Source of the DNA: Microbacterium sp. ProA8 | Lineage (GTDB): Bacteria > Actinomycetota > Actinomycetes > Actinomycetales > Microbacteriaceae | Assembly: GCF_039905635.1 (NCBI RefSeq) | Contig: NZ_CP157000.1 | Location: 248,001-312,000 of the forward strand | Length of the DNA: 64,000 nt | Reading direction: 5' to 3' | Shown: positions 10,569 through 18,975 of the stretch, piece after piece | Layout of the letters: every line of letters starts with the position of its first letter | How positions within the stretch are numbered: position 1 is the stretch's first letter | Position numbers and translations under genes: made by a program | The notes under the pieces: model-generated | Seen by the model: only the letters and a program-made list of their open reading frames with translations | Databases searched by the model: none | Told to the model about the DNA's origin: nothing

Positions 10569-11836
10569 AGCACGTCGTCGAGATGCGCGTCGAGGTGGGC
10601 CGCGACATCCACCGCGTCCCGGTCGTAGAGCCACTGGTACTGCAGGCCGTCCCACAGCGCCGTGAGCCAGACCGCCTCGAACTCCGGATCGCGGTGCGCG
10701 GGCAGATCGCCGTCGCCCTGGGCCGCACGGAAGAGTGCCGCGAAGTGGTCGACGACGCCGCGGAAGCGCTCCTCGAAGTAGGCATGCGCCGGGTGGTCGG
10801 CAGGCACCGCCTCGCACGAGAGCACCGCGTACACCTCGATGAGCCCGGGTGCCTTCGCGGCGTTCTCGGTCGCCCCGCGGGAGAGGGCTCGCAGCTCGTC
10901 GGCCGCGCGCTCCGCCGGCGTGTAGGAGTCGCGCGATTCGATGAGGCGATCGCGGTGACTGAGCACGGCGCTGAGCAGCTCCTCCTTGGAGCCGTAGTAG
11001 TGCAGCAGGGTCGATTTCGAGACGCCGACCCGCTCCGCGATGTCTCGCAGGCTGGTGTCGCCGTACCCCTCTTCGGCGAAGAGCGCCGTCGCACCGTCCA
11101 GGATGAGACCGCGGCGCTCGCGCCCGACCCGGTACCCCGGCGGCGACTCCGTGTCGGCCGGGAGGAACGACGGCATCGACGGCACCGGCGCGGGGGTGTC
11201 GGTGGGCCCCGCCTCGTCGGGCTCGCGCCAGCCGACGGGCAGGGCGAGCGATCCCTCGTGGGTCTCCAGCGCTTCGACGATGTCGACGCGCTCGGGCAGG
11301 TACTGCGCCAGCAGCTGCAGCCCGTCCCACGCGGCGGCGACGCGCACCGCCTCGCCGGCCGCGTCGCGGTCGGCGGCGACCGTGTCCTGGGCGATGGCCT
11401 CCTCGATGGCGTCGGTCGACTGGTCGCGCAGGCGCGCGTACCGGTCGCGCATGATCCGGTGCGCGGGATGGCGGGGGGTGGATGCCTCGCCCGTGAGCGC
11501 CGCGAACAGCGCGAGGTAGCCGGGCACGCTCTCGTTGCGTCGTGCCACTTCGCTGTATGCGAGGGTTCCCGGGTCTTCGGCGGCGAGCCGCTCCAGCAGC
11601 TGCGTCTCGTTGTCGCGCTCGAAGAGCTCCACGACGGCCGCGAGCACCTCGTCCTTGGTCGCGAAATGGCGGAGGAGCCCCGGGTGGCTGATGCCGGCAG
11701 CGGCGGCCACGTCGCGCAGTGAGGTGGCGCGGTACCCGCGGGTCACGAAGGCGTCGTGCGCCGCGGTCACGATGGCGGCTCGCGTGCGCTCGGTGCGCGC
11801 GGTGCGAACGGCGCCCGGCGTCGCAGTGATGGTCAC
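10556..11836 (-). CDS. Tandem double TetR-family transcriptional regulator
   Basis: 426 residues containing two complete TetR-type regulators in one chain. The first HTH (TSLRDVAAAAGISHPGLLRHF) lies near residues 35-55 and the second (TSLRDIAERVGVSKSTLLHY) near 260-280, each followed by its own helical ligand-binding region. A Pro-rich linker lies around residues 205-240. Usual TetR proteins are about 200 residues, so this is a fusion or internal duplication. The GTG at 11836 was chosen because it opens the family-like N-terminus; an in-frame ATG at 11878 is possible. It is divergent from the MFS-GH3 operon, with paired operator-like repeats between, so it probably represses that operon in response to a sugar or glycoside. 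Confidence 0.85.
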   Translation of the reverse strand: MTITATPGAVRTARTERTRAAIVTAAHDAFVTRGYRATSLRDVAAAAGISHPGLLRHFATKDEVLAAVVELFERDNETQLLERLAAEDPGTLAYSEVARRNESVPGYLALFAALTGEASTPRHPAHRIMRDRYARLRDQSTDAIEEAIAQDTVAADRDAAGEAVRVAAAWDGLQLLAQYLPERVDIVEALETHEGSLALPVGWREPDEAGPTDTPAPVPSMPSFLPADTESPPGYRVGRERRGLILDGATALFAEEGYGDTSLRDIAERVGVSKSTLLHYYGSKEELLSAVLSHRDRLIESRDSYTPAERAADELRALSRGATENAAKAPGLIEVYAVLSCEAVPADHPAHAYFEERFRGVVDHFAALFRAAQGDGDLPAHRDPEFEAVWLTALWDGLQYQWLYDRDAVDVAAHLDAHLDDVLPPA

Positions 11837-11893
11837 GTGTGGCACACCGCCTCTCGCGTCTCGCCGTTGCGGATCCATCTTATCGACGCAGGC

Positions 11894-11928
11894 TTACCAA
11901 TCGGTCTACTTTCAGTTACCAATCGGTC
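11894..11928. promoter_or_regulatory. Paired TetR operator (direct repeat)
   Basis: TTACCAATCGGTC occurs twice, at 11894-11906 and 11916-11928, with a 22-bp period (about two helical turns). Each copy is itself nearly palindromic (ACCAATCGGT, 8 of 10 positions). The second copy contains the presumed -35 of the MFS operon. Confidence 0.75.
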
Positions 11929-11944
11929 GGGATTCATGTATCGT
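11916..11944 (+). promoter_or_regulatory. Promoter of the MFS-GH3 operon
   Basis: TTACCA at 11916-11921 and TATCGT at 11939-11944 are separated by 17 bp. The -35 lies inside the second operator repeat, so a bound regulator would exclude RNA polymerase. Confidence 0.55.
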
Positions 11945-11998
11945 CGTGCAGTGACGCGCGTCGGAGCCGATACGCGTCGTACCCGAGAAAGGACTCCG

Positions 11999-13303
11999 AT
12001 GACAGAGCTGTCGCCCGCCGCGACGATCGCGGCCGCCGGCACGACGGGCTTCAAGGCCCCCGGCACCACGCCCGACAAGACCCCGCGCGGCTACACCCCC
12101 GGCCTTGCCGCCGTGAACTTCGGCGTCTACCTCGCACTGCTCACGCCCGTGCTCGTGTCGATGGCGTTCAAGGTGCAGCACATCACCGCCACGCCGGAAG
12201 AGGCGACCGCGCAGCTCGGCCTGATCATGGGCGTCGGCGCGCTGTTCGCCCTCATCGCGAACCCCCTCGCCGGCCGCCTGTCCGACCGCACGACGTCGCG
12301 CTTCGGCATGCGTCGACCCTGGATCCTGGGTGGGACGCTCGTCGGACTCGGCGGGTTCGCCCTCATCGGCGTCGCGAACTCGGTGTGGGTCGTCCTCATC
12401 GCGTGGTGCCTGGTGCAGACCTCGATGAACGCGGTCCTCGCGGCGGCGAATGCGACGCTGCCCGACCAGGTGCCGGTCAGCGGCCGCGGCAAGGTGTCGG
12501 GCATCATCGGGCTGACCACGCCCCTCGGCATCCTGGCGGGCTCGTTCCTGGTGAACTTCCTGTCGGACGACTTCGCGCGCTTCGTGGTGCCGGCGGCCAT
12601 CGCCACGGTGCTGTCGGTGCTGTTCGTCCTCGTCCTGAAGGACCGCCGCCTCGACGAGAAGCCGGCGCACAAGTTCACCGTCGGCCAGTTCTTCGGCTCG
12701 TTCGTCTTCAACCCGCGCAAGCACCCCGACTTCGGCTGGACCTGGCTCACCAAGTTCCTCGTGATGTTCGGCTACGCGGGCATCGCGACCTTCCTGCCCT
12801 TCTACCTCACCGAGAAGTTCGGTCTCGACGAGCAGACCGCGATCTCGACGATCCTCGTCGCCAACCTCGCGTCGATGCTCGCCATGGCGATCTCGGGCCC
12901 GCTGGGCGGCGTGTTGTCCGACAGGATCGGCAAGCGACGCCCGTTCGTCGCGATCGCCGGCATCATCATGGTGATCGGACTGGTGACCCTCGCGTTCGCG
13001 CCGAACGTCGCCGTCGTGCTCGTCGCACAGGCGATCATCGGTCTCGGCGCAGGCTCGTTCCTGTCGGTCGACCTCGCCCTCGCGACCGAGGTGCTGCCGA
13101 ACCCCGACGACACCGCGAAGGACCTCGGCGTGCTCAACATCGCCAACGCGCTGCCGCAGTCGATCGCCCCCGCCATCGCCCCCGGAATCATCGCGATCGG
13201 CGCCACCACTTCGCTCGGCGGCTACACCACGTACTACCTCTTCGGCGCGCTCGTCTCCCTCGCCGGCGCCATCCTCGTCTACCGCATCAAGGGAGTGAAG
13301 TGA
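11999..13303 (+). CDS. MFS transporter, probable sugar/glycoside:H+ symporter
   Basis: 434 residues with about 12 hydrophobic segments starting near residue 38. The loop 2-3 signature GRLSDRTTSRFGMRRPW and its repeat in the second half (GGVLSDRIGKRRPF) are typical MFS motif A copies. The first resembles glycoside/sucrose-type symporters. GAGAAAGGA precedes the ATG at 11999 at good spacing. The next gene, a GH3 glycosidase, overlaps its stop codon, so import of an oligosaccharide or glucoside followed by cytoplasmic hydrolysis is the natural reading. Control by the divergent double-TetR protein is inferred from the operator position. Confidence 0.88.
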   Translation: MTELSPAATIAAAGTTGFKAPGTTPDKTPRGYTPGLAAVNFGVYLALLTPVLVSMAFKVQHITATPEEATAQLGLIMGVGALFALIANPLAGRLSDRTTSRFGMRRPWILGGTLVGLGGFALIGVANSVWVVLIAWCLVQTSMNAVLAAANATLPDQVPVSGRGKVSGIIGLTTPLGILAGSFLVNFLSDDFARFVVPAAIATVLSVLFVLVLKDRRLDEKPAHKFTVGQFFGSFVFNPRKHPDFGWTWLTKFLVMFGYAGIATFLPFYLTEKFGLDEQTAISTILVANLASMLAMAISGPLGGVLSDRIGKRRPFVAIAGIIMVIGLVTLAFAPNVAVVLVAQAIIGLGAGSFLSVDLALATEVLPNPDDTAKDLGVLNIANALPQSIAPAIAPGIIAIGATTSLGGYTTYYLFGALVSLAGAILVYRIKGVK

Positions 13304-15147
13304 CCGATACAACGATGACGGATGCCTCGGCCTCGGCCGCCGCCGACCGTCCGTGGCTCGACGCGAGCCTGCCCGTCGACGAGCGCGTCGAGCTGCTGCT
13401 CGCCGCGATGACCGTGGAGGAGAAGGCCGGTCTCTTCTTCCAGACGATGATCACCATGGGCGAGGACGGCGAGCTCGCCGAGGCCGACCCGGTGTTCGGG
13501 CTGCCGTCGAACCGCGATTACGTGGTCGAGAAGCGCATGACCCACTTCAACCTGCTCGGTGTCGCCCCCACGGCGGGAGCGATCGCCCGCTGGCACAACA
13601 AGCTGCAGGAGCTCGCGGCATCCACGCGTCTCGGCATCCCTGTGACGATCTCGACCGATCCGCGCCACTCGTTCACCGAGAACCCGGGTGCGGCGATGCT
13701 CGCGGGCCCGTTCTCGCAGTGGCCTGACGCTCTCGGCCTCGCCGCCACGCGCGACGCGGCGCTCGTCGAGCGGTTCGGCGACATCGCGCGCCAGGAGTAC
13801 ACCGCGGTCGGCATCCGCGTGGCGCTGCATCCGCAGGTCGACCTCGCGACCGAGCCCCGCTGGTCGCGGGCACTGCAGACCTTCGGTGAAGACGCGGAGC
13901 TGTCGGGCGAGCTCGGCGCCGCGTACATCCGCGGGTTCCAGAACGGGGAGTCGTTCGGGCCGGGTGCGGTGTCGGCCATGGTCAAGCACTTCCCCGGCGG
14001 CGGCCCGCAGAAGGACGGCGAAGACCCGCACTTCGCCTACGGGCGCGAGCAGGTCTACCCGGGAGGGAAGTTCGAGCTGCACCTGAAGCCGTTCGAGGCG
14101 GCGTTCGAGGCCGGCGTGCGCCAGGTCATGCCGTACTACGGCATGCCGGTCGGCACCGAGTACGAGGAGGTCGGCTTCGGCTTCAACAAGTCGGTGCTCA
14201 CCGGGCTGCTGCGCGAGCGCTACGGCTTCGACGGCATCGTGTGCACCGACTGGGGCCTCGTCAACGACGCCGCGATCTTCGGCCAGCCGTTCCCGGCGCG
14301 GGCGTGGGGCGTCGAGCACCTCACGCCGTCGGAGCGCATGGAGAAGATCCTGGATGCCGGAGCCGACCAGTTCGGCGGCGAGGCGTGCCCCGAGCTGCTG
14401 CTCGAGCTCGTCGCCGACGGCCGCATCGCGGAGGAGCGCCTCGACGTGTCGGCGCGCCGCCTGCTGCGAGAGAAGTTCGCCCTCGGCCTCTTCGAGAACC
14501 CGTACGTCGACGCCGAAGCGGCCGACACGATCGTCGGCTCGGCCGAGTTCCGCGCCGAAGGCGACGCCGCGCAGCGCGCGTCGATCACCGTGCTCGCGAA
14601 CCGTCCCGCGGCACCGGACGCCCTTCGACGGGCTCAGGGACCGACGGCGGCATCGAGGCCGGTGCTGCCGTTCGCGCGCGGGGCGAAGCTCTACGTCGAG
14701 GGCGTCGCACCCGAGGTCGCGGCGGCGTACGGCGAGGTCGTCACGTCGCCCGCCGACGCGGATGTCGCGATCCTGCGCCTGCAGGCGCCGTTCGAGCAGC
14801 GCGAGACGACGTTCGAGAACTTCTTCCACGCCGGCTCGCTCGAGTTCCCCGCCGATGTGCTCGCGCACGTCGCCGAGGTCGCCGCGGCGGTGCCCACGGT
14901 GGTCGATGTGTTCCTCGACCGCCCCGCGCTCCTCAGCCCCGTCGTCGAGACCGCGCACGCGGTTGTCGGCAACTGGGGCGCGAGCGGCGCCGCGCTGCTC
15001 GACGTGCTGAGCGGTGCGGCGCCGGCGCAGGGCAGACTGCCGTTCGACATCCCGTCGTCGATGGCAGCGGTCGAGGCATCCCGCCCCGACGTCCCGTTCG
15101 ACACCGCCGCCCCGCTGTTCCGCTTCGGGCACGGCCTGTCGCTCTGA
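13300..15147 (+). CDS. Glycoside hydrolase family 3 protein (beta-glucosidase-like)
   Basis: 615 residues with no signal peptide, so probably cytoplasmic. The N-terminal GH3 barrel shows VALHPQVDLATEPRWSR, the KHFPGGGP loop and GIVCTDWGLV, whose Asp is the expected nucleophile (about residue 317). A C-terminal alpha/beta sandwich follows, without the Fn3-like domain seen in longer family members. The GTG at 13300 overlaps the transporter stop (GTGA), indicating translational coupling; an ATG at 13315 is an alternative. Between the two domains a 23-bp palindrome-like element is read through as an extra linker. Specificity among beta-glucosides or xylosides cannot be told. Confidence 0.9.
   Translation: MTDTTMTDASASAAADRPWLDASLPVDERVELLLAAMTVEEKAGLFFQTMITMGEDGELAEADPVFGLPSNRDYVVEKRMTHFNLLGVAPTAGAIARWHNKLQELAASTRLGIPVTISTDPRHSFTENPGAAMLAGPFSQWPDALGLAATRDAALVERFGDIARQEYTAVGIRVALHPQVDLATEPRWSRALQTFGEDAELSGELGAAYIRGFQNGESFGPGAVSAMVKHFPGGGPQKDGEDPHFAYGREQVYPGGKFELHLKPFEAAFEAGVRQVMPYYGMPVGTEYEEVGFGFNKSVLTGLLRERYGFDGIVCTDWGLVNDAAIFGQPFPARAWGVEHLTPSERMEKILDAGADQFGGEACPELLLELVADGRIAEERLDVSARRLLREKFALGLFENPYVDAEAADTIVGSAEFRAEGDAAQRASITVLANRPAAPDALRRAQGPTAASRPVLPFARGAKLYVEGVAPEVAAAYGEVVTSPADADVAILRLQAPFEQRETTFENFFHAGSLEFPADVLAHVAEVAAAVPTVVDVFLDRPALLSPVVETAHAVVGNWGASGAALLDVLSGAAPAQGRLPFDIPSSMAAVEASRPDVPFDTAAPLFRFGHGLSL
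14621..14643. repeat. REP-like element inside the GH3 coding sequence
   Basis: CCCTTCGACGGGCTCAGGGA, an interrupted palindrome, closely resembles a short repeat that I recall being scattered through many bacterial genomes. Here it stays in frame and adds about 8 residues in a domain linker. I found no second copy in the window. Confidence 0.55.
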
Positions 15148-15156
15148 CCCGCTGAT

Positions 15157-15193
15157 ACGGATGCCGCGTCGCACGCCGCGGCGCGGCATCCGT
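15157..15193 (+). terminator. Hairpin terminator after the GH3 gene
   Basis: A perfect 12-bp stem, ACGGATGCCGCG at 15157-15168 with CGCGGCATCCGT at 15182-15193, begins 10 bases after the stop. There is no T tract. Confidence 0.75.
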
Positions 15194-15220
15194 GTCCCTC
15201 GATGCCCCCCGCTGTGCGCT

Positions 15221-15295
15221 TCACGTGCTCTCGCCGAGACCACACGTCACGTGCGTCGCCATCGTGTGCGTTCGGCGAGAACACACACGACGTGG
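15221..15295. repeat. Imperfect inverted repeat between converging genes
   Basis: CTCTCGCCGAGACCACACG (15228-15246) faces CGTGTGCGTTCGGCGAGAA (15263-15281), flanked by CACGTG-type words. Together with the upstream terminator it fills the gap between the GH3 and GNAT genes. Confidence 0.6.
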
Positions 15296-15351
15296 ACGGC
15301 GTCAGGGAGCGCCAGAGGATCGCGCCACGTCGCAGCCGTCGGGGGCGGGCC

Positions 15352-15813
15352 TCACAGCTCCTGGAAGAAGTAGAGCGCGCGCTCGTCGGTCTGCGGATCG
15401 GAGCCGTGGAAGCCGTGGCGGGCGTAGAAGCGCTGCGCGTCGATATCCCCTTCGTCCACGTTGATCTCGATCGCCGACACCCCGTCGCGGCGGCAGTCGG
15501 CGATCAGACGGTCGACGATCGCGCCGCCGATGCCGTCGCCGCGCGCCGCGGGCGCGACGTACATCTCGTCGAGCAGGGCGACCGCGCCCGGGTACCAGAC
15601 GTTCGGCCGCAGCGTCACGAGCGCGAGGCCGACGGCGGGGTCGCCGCTCAGCAGCGCGAATGTCTGCGTGCCGGCGAGCAGGCCGCGCAGGCGCTCGGCC
15701 AGGACGGGCGGCCCGGGAGAGTCGGTGTCGAACTCGGTGTTGAAGTCGTGCAGCAGCTCCGCCACGCGCTCGGCGTCGTCGACGGTGGCCCTGCGCACCT
15801 CCGCTGTCGTCAT
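15352..15813 (-). CDS. GNAT-family N-acetyltransferase
   Basis: A 153-residue single-domain GNAT. Visible features are the strand-4 segment WYPGAVALLDEMYVAP, the acetyl-CoA loop ARGDGIGGAIVDRL (about residues 93-106) and the C-terminal RFYARHGFHG. The AELLHDFNTEFDTDSPGP opening resembles aminoglycoside- and amino-acid-type acetyltransferases, but the substrate is not identifiable. The ATG at 15813 follows a -10 box by 6 bases (leaderless). The gene is monocistronic, converging on the GH3 gene and divergent from the DDAH gene. Confidence 0.88.
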   Translation of the reverse strand: MTTAEVRRATVDDAERVAELLHDFNTEFDTDSPGPPVLAERLRGLLAGTQTFALLSGDPAVGLALVTLRPNVWYPGAVALLDEMYVAPAARGDGIGGAIVDRLIADCRRDGVSAIEINVDEGDIDAQRFYARHGFHGSDPQTDERALYFFQEL

Positions 15814-15819
15814 GGCTCC

Positions 15820-15825
15820 ACGGTA
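15820..15825 (-). promoter_or_regulatory. -10 box for a leaderless start (GNAT gene)
   Basis: On the minus strand TACCGT is followed by 6 bases and ATG at 15813. Confidence 0.6.
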
Positions 15826-15922
15826 GAGAGCGGTCCGCAGCCGCACCACCCTTCCGCGGGTGGAGTCGCGGCGTACGGGCTCTCGGCAGACCGACCGACG
15901 AGCGCGCTTGCGGCACCGAGCT

Positions 15923-15978
15923 CGACGCCGTGACCGCGCGCTGCGACGCCGTGACCGCGCGCTGCGACGCCGTGATCG
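15923..15978. repeat. 21-bp tandem repeat, about 2.7 copies
   Basis: Two identical units beginning CGACGCCGTGACCGCGCGCT (15923-15943, 15944-15964) and a partial third lie in the non-coding gap between the GNAT and DDAH genes. No promoter role is evident. Confidence 0.8.
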
Positions 15979-16040
15979 GCATCCGTTCACGCACCCGACG
16001 CCCCGGGACGGATCCCGTCGAAGGTGCGCCCGGATCCGGG

Positions 16041-16046
16041 TAGCCT
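16041..16046 (+). promoter_or_regulatory. -10 box for a leaderless start (DDAH gene)
   Basis: TAGCCT, then 7 bases, then ATG at 16054. Confidence 0.6.
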
Positions 16047-16053
16047 GGCGCGC

Positions 16054-16833
16054 ATGCCGCGCCTTCTCGTCCGCCGTCCGTCGCCGCGCCTGGCCGAAGG
16101 CGAGCTCACGCACCTCGAGCGGGAGCCGGTCGATGCCGACCTCGCGCTGCGCCAGTGGGAGTCGTACGTCGACGTGTTCCGTCAGCGCGGGTGGGAGATC
16201 ATCGCCGTCGACCCTGCCGAGGAGCATGCCGACGGCGTGTTCATCGAGGACGCCCTCGTGATGTTCGGCGATCTGGCGGTGCTCACCCGTCCGGGAGCGG
16301 ACTCTCGCCGTGGCGAAGTCGACTCCGCGCGCAGCGCCCTCGATGACGCCGGCATCCCGTATCGGGCGATCGAGGAACCGGCCACGCTCGACGGCGGCGA
16401 CGTGCTCAAGATCGGGCGCACCGCGTATGTCGGGCGCTCGGGTCGCACGAACGAGGCCGGCATCGCGCAGCTGCGGGATCTGGTCTCGCCGCGCGGCTGG
16501 ACGGTCGTGGCGGTGCCCGTGTCGAAGGTGCTGCACCTCAAGAGCGGCGTGACGGCGCTTCCCGACGGCACTGTTGTGGGGTTCGAGCCGCTCGTCGACG
16601 ACCCGGAGGCGTATCCCGAGTTCCTGGCCGTGCCGGACGAGCACGGCACCGCCGTCGTCGTGCTGGACGAGGGCACGGTCCTGATCTCGGCGGACGCCCC
16701 CGCGACCGCCGAGCTGTACCGCGATCGCGGTCTCGAGGTGATCACGACTCCTATCACCGAGTTCGAGAAGCTCGAGGGCTGCGTGACCTGCCTCTCGGTG
16801 CGCATCCGCGACGACGTGCAGGGTCGCGCCTAG
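16054..16833 (+). CDS. Dimethylarginine dimethylaminohydrolase (DDAH) family protein
   Basis: 259 residues of the amidinotransferase/DDAH fold. Characteristic segments are GVFIEDALV (substrate-binding Glu/Asp), TLDGGDVLKIG, VLHLKSGVT with the catalytic His (H161), and EGCVTCLSV near the C-terminus with the nucleophile Cys (C243). DDAH converts N-methylated arginines to citrulline and methylamines; in soil actinobacteria a catabolic or detoxifying role is plausible. Arginine deiminase-like side activities cannot be excluded. It has a leaderless start. Its stop codon overlaps the probable -10 of the fhs gene. Confidence 0.88.
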   Translation: MPRLLVRRPSPRLAEGELTHLEREPVDADLALRQWESYVDVFRQRGWEIIAVDPAEEHADGVFIEDALVMFGDLAVLTRPGADSRRGEVDSARSALDDAGIPYRAIEEPATLDGGDVLKIGRTAYVGRSGRTNEAGIAQLRDLVSPRGWTVVAVPVSKVLHLKSGVTALPDGTVVGFEPLVDDPEAYPEFLAVPDEHGTAVVVLDEGTVLISADAPATAELYRDRGLEVITTPITEFEKLEGCVTCLSVRIRDDVQGRA

Positions 16834-16836
16834 GCT
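16831..16836 (+). promoter_or_regulatory. -10 box for fhs
   Basis: TAGGCT overlaps the TAG stop of the DDAH gene. It would give a leader of about 33 bases containing GGGAG before the GTG at 16876. Confidence 0.45.
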
Positions 16837-16875
16837 GACACCGGCGGGCGACGGCGCCCGCGACGGGAGCGGCGC

Positions 16876-18552
16876 GTGGCCACGAGCAACATCGACATCG
16901 CCCAGCAGGCGGAACTCTGGCCGATCGGCCGCATCGCCGCGGGGCTGGGCATCCCTGAGGAAGAACTGGAGCCGTACGGCCGGCACAAGGCGAAGGTCTC
17001 GCTGCGGCATCTGCGGACGCTGCGCGACAGACCCCGCGGCCGGCTCGTGCTGATGACCGCGGTGTCGCCGACGCCCGCCGGCGAGGGCAAGACCACCACG
17101 ACGGTCGGACTCGGCGACGCGCTCACGCGCATCGGCGAACGCGCCATGATCTGCCTGCGCGAGCCCGCCCTCGGTCCGGTGTTCGGGATGAAGGGCGGCG
17201 CCGCCGGCGGCGGCTACGCCCAGGTCGTGCCGATGGAAGACATCAACCTGCACTTCACCGGGGACTTCTCGGCGATCGGGATCGCGACGAACCTGCTCGC
17301 GGCGCTCCTCGACAACCACGTGCACCACGGCAACGCGCTCGGCATCGACGTGCGCCGCGTGACCTGGCGGCGCGTGCTCGACGTCAACGACCGCGCGCTG
17401 CGCGACGCCGTGATCGGGCTCGGCGGTCCGTCCAACGGCTATCCCCGTGAGGACGGCTTCGACATCGTCGTCGCCAGCGAGGTGATGGCGATCTTCTGTC
17501 TCGCGACCGACCTCGCCGACCTCAAGGAGCGGCTCGGCGAGATCGTGGTCGCCTACACGCGCGACCGTACGCCCGTGCGCGCGCGCGACCTGCAGGCGCA
17601 CGGCGCGATGGCGGCGATCCTGCGCGACGCGCTCGCGCCGAACCTCGTGCAGACCCTCGAGCACACGCCGGCGTTCGTGCACGGCGGACCTTTCGCGAAC
17701 ATCGCGCACGGCTGCAACTCGTATCTCGCGACCGACTCGGCGCTGCGGATGGCCGACTACGTCGTCACCGAGGCGGGGTTCGGCGCAGACCTGGGCGCCG
17801 AGAAGTTCGTCGACATCCTGTGTCGCACCACCGGACTCCGGCCCGACGTCGCCGTCGTGGTCGCGACCGTGCGCGCGATGAAGTACCACGGCGGTGTGGA
17901 GGTCGCCGACCTCCCGCACGAGAACGTCGCCGCTCTCGAGCGCGGCACCGCCAACCTCGTGCGGCACCTCACGACCATCCGCGAGACATGGGGCATCCCC
18001 GCGGTGGTCGCGATCAACCATCGCGCCGAAGACACGGATGCCGAGATCGCGGCGCTCGTCGCCGCGTCGGAGGCGGCCGGCGTCACGGCCGTCGTCGCGA
18101 GGCACTTCGCCGAAGGCGGTGCGGGGGCGGAGGACCTCGCGCGCGAGGTGGTGCGGCTGTGCGCCGAGCCCGCCGGCGGCCTCCGGTTCACCTACCCCGA
18201 CGACGCGACGCTGTGGCACAAGATGAGCGCGATCGCGACGCGCATCTACGGGGCATCGGAGGTCACGGCGTCGACTGCCGTGCGCGCGCAGATCAAGCGC
18301 CTGCAGGACGAGGGCTACGGCGGATACCCGGTGTGCGTCGCCAAGACGCAGTACTCGTTCTCGACCGACCCGAAGCTGCGCGGCGCGCCGACCGGCCACG
18401 TCGTCGACATCCGCGAGGTGCGCCTCGCCGCGGGCGCGCGGTTCGTCGTGATGATCTGCGGCGACATCATGACGATGCCGGGCCTTCCCGCCGTGCCGGC
18501 CGCCAACACGATCGACGTCGACGAGGACGGCCGCATCGTCGGACTATTCTGA
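16876..18552 (+). CDS. fhs: Formate-tetrahydrofolate ligase
   Basis: 558 residues, the usual length for the enzyme that makes 10-formyl-THF from formate, ATP and THF, feeding purine and formyl-Met synthesis in the cytoplasm. The N-terminus has [15 protein letters not shown]; the P-loop-like [16 protein letters not shown] lies at about 67-82; [19 protein letters not shown] and [13 protein letters not shown] are the family signatures; [10 protein letters not shown] ends the protein. A GTG start with GGGAG 6 bases upstream supports the chosen N-terminus. It is monocistronic, followed by a block of repeats. Confidence 0.97.
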   Translation: MATSNIDIAQQAELWPIGRIAAGLGIPEEELEPYGRHKAKVSLRHLRTLRDRPRGRLVLMTAVSPTPAGEGKTTTTVGLGDALTRIGERAMICLREPALGPVFGMKGGAAGGGYAQVVPMEDINLHFTGDFSAIGIATNLLAALLDNHVHHGNALGIDVRRVTWRRVLDVNDRALRDAVIGLGGPSNGYPREDGFDIVVASEVMAIFCLATDLADLKERLGEIVVAYTRDRTPVRARDLQAHGAMAAILRDALAPNLVQTLEHTPAFVHGGPFANIAHGCNSYLATDSALRMADYVVTEAGFGADLGAEKFVDILCRTTGLRPDVAVVVATVRAMKYHGGVEVADLPHENVAALERGTANLVRHLTTIRETWGIPAVVAINHRAEDTDAEIAALVAASEAAGVTAVVARHFAEGGAGAEDLAREVVRLCAEPAGGLRFTYPDDATLWHKMSAIATRIYGASEVTASTAVRAQIKRLQDEGYGGYPVCVAKTQYSFSTDPKLRGAPTGHVVDIREVRLAAGARFVVMICGDIMTMPGLPAVPAANTIDVDEDGRIVGLF

Positions 18553-18564
18553 CGGCTGCGAGTG

Positions 18565-18904
18565 CTCCTCAGTTGAGGAACTGTGCCGAGCTGCGGAGCG
18601 GCATCCGCGTGTCGGTCCTCATCTCGGCTCTGTTCCTCACACGAGGAACAGCGCCGGGGCGGGTGCGTCGGCGATGTTCCTCAGTTGAGGATCTGCGCCG
18701 AGCTGCGGAGGGGGCATCCGTGTGTCGCTCCTCATCCCGGCTCCGTTCCTCAAACGAGGAGACGCTCGACGGCGGCACGTGCTCCTCAGTTGAGGATCTG
18801 TGCCGAGTTGCGGAGCGGCATCCGCGCTTCGCTCCTCATCTCGGCTCTGTTCCTCAATTGAGGAACCGGCAAACCCGACCCGGCCCGGATCCTCAGCTGA
18901 GGAC
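18565..18904. repeat. Three tandem about 108-bp inverted-repeat units plus a partial one
   Basis: Units start at about 18565, 18677 and 18782, with a fragment at 18889-18904. Each unit has a left arm (CTCAGTTGAGGA then CTGxGCCGAGxTGCGGAG), a short spacer with GGCATCCG, and a right arm that is its approximate complement (CTCCTCATCxCGGCTCxGTT then CCTCA..CGAGGA). Each arm end is also a small CCTCAxxTGAGG palindrome. The 423-base gap 18553-18975 holds no convincing gene. The same family occurs at 8287-8417. Confidence 0.85.
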
Positions 18905-18975
18905 CCGAATACCCGACCGGGCACCGGGCAGCCGGCGGCGGTCCCCGACGCACCGGCCGCCGCCGGCGGTGGACC

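Noticed and set aside
13300..15147. Splitting the GH3 gene at the REP-like element
   Set aside because: The reading frame is continuous and both GH3 domains are present in the correct order.
15874..16053. A small gene upstream of the DDAH gene
   Set aside because: The frame is carried by the 21-bp tandem repeats, and a -10 box sits inside it.
18565..18904. CRISPR array
   Set aside because: The units are inverted repeats with similar spacers, irregular spacing and no cas genes. Spacers are not unique sequences.
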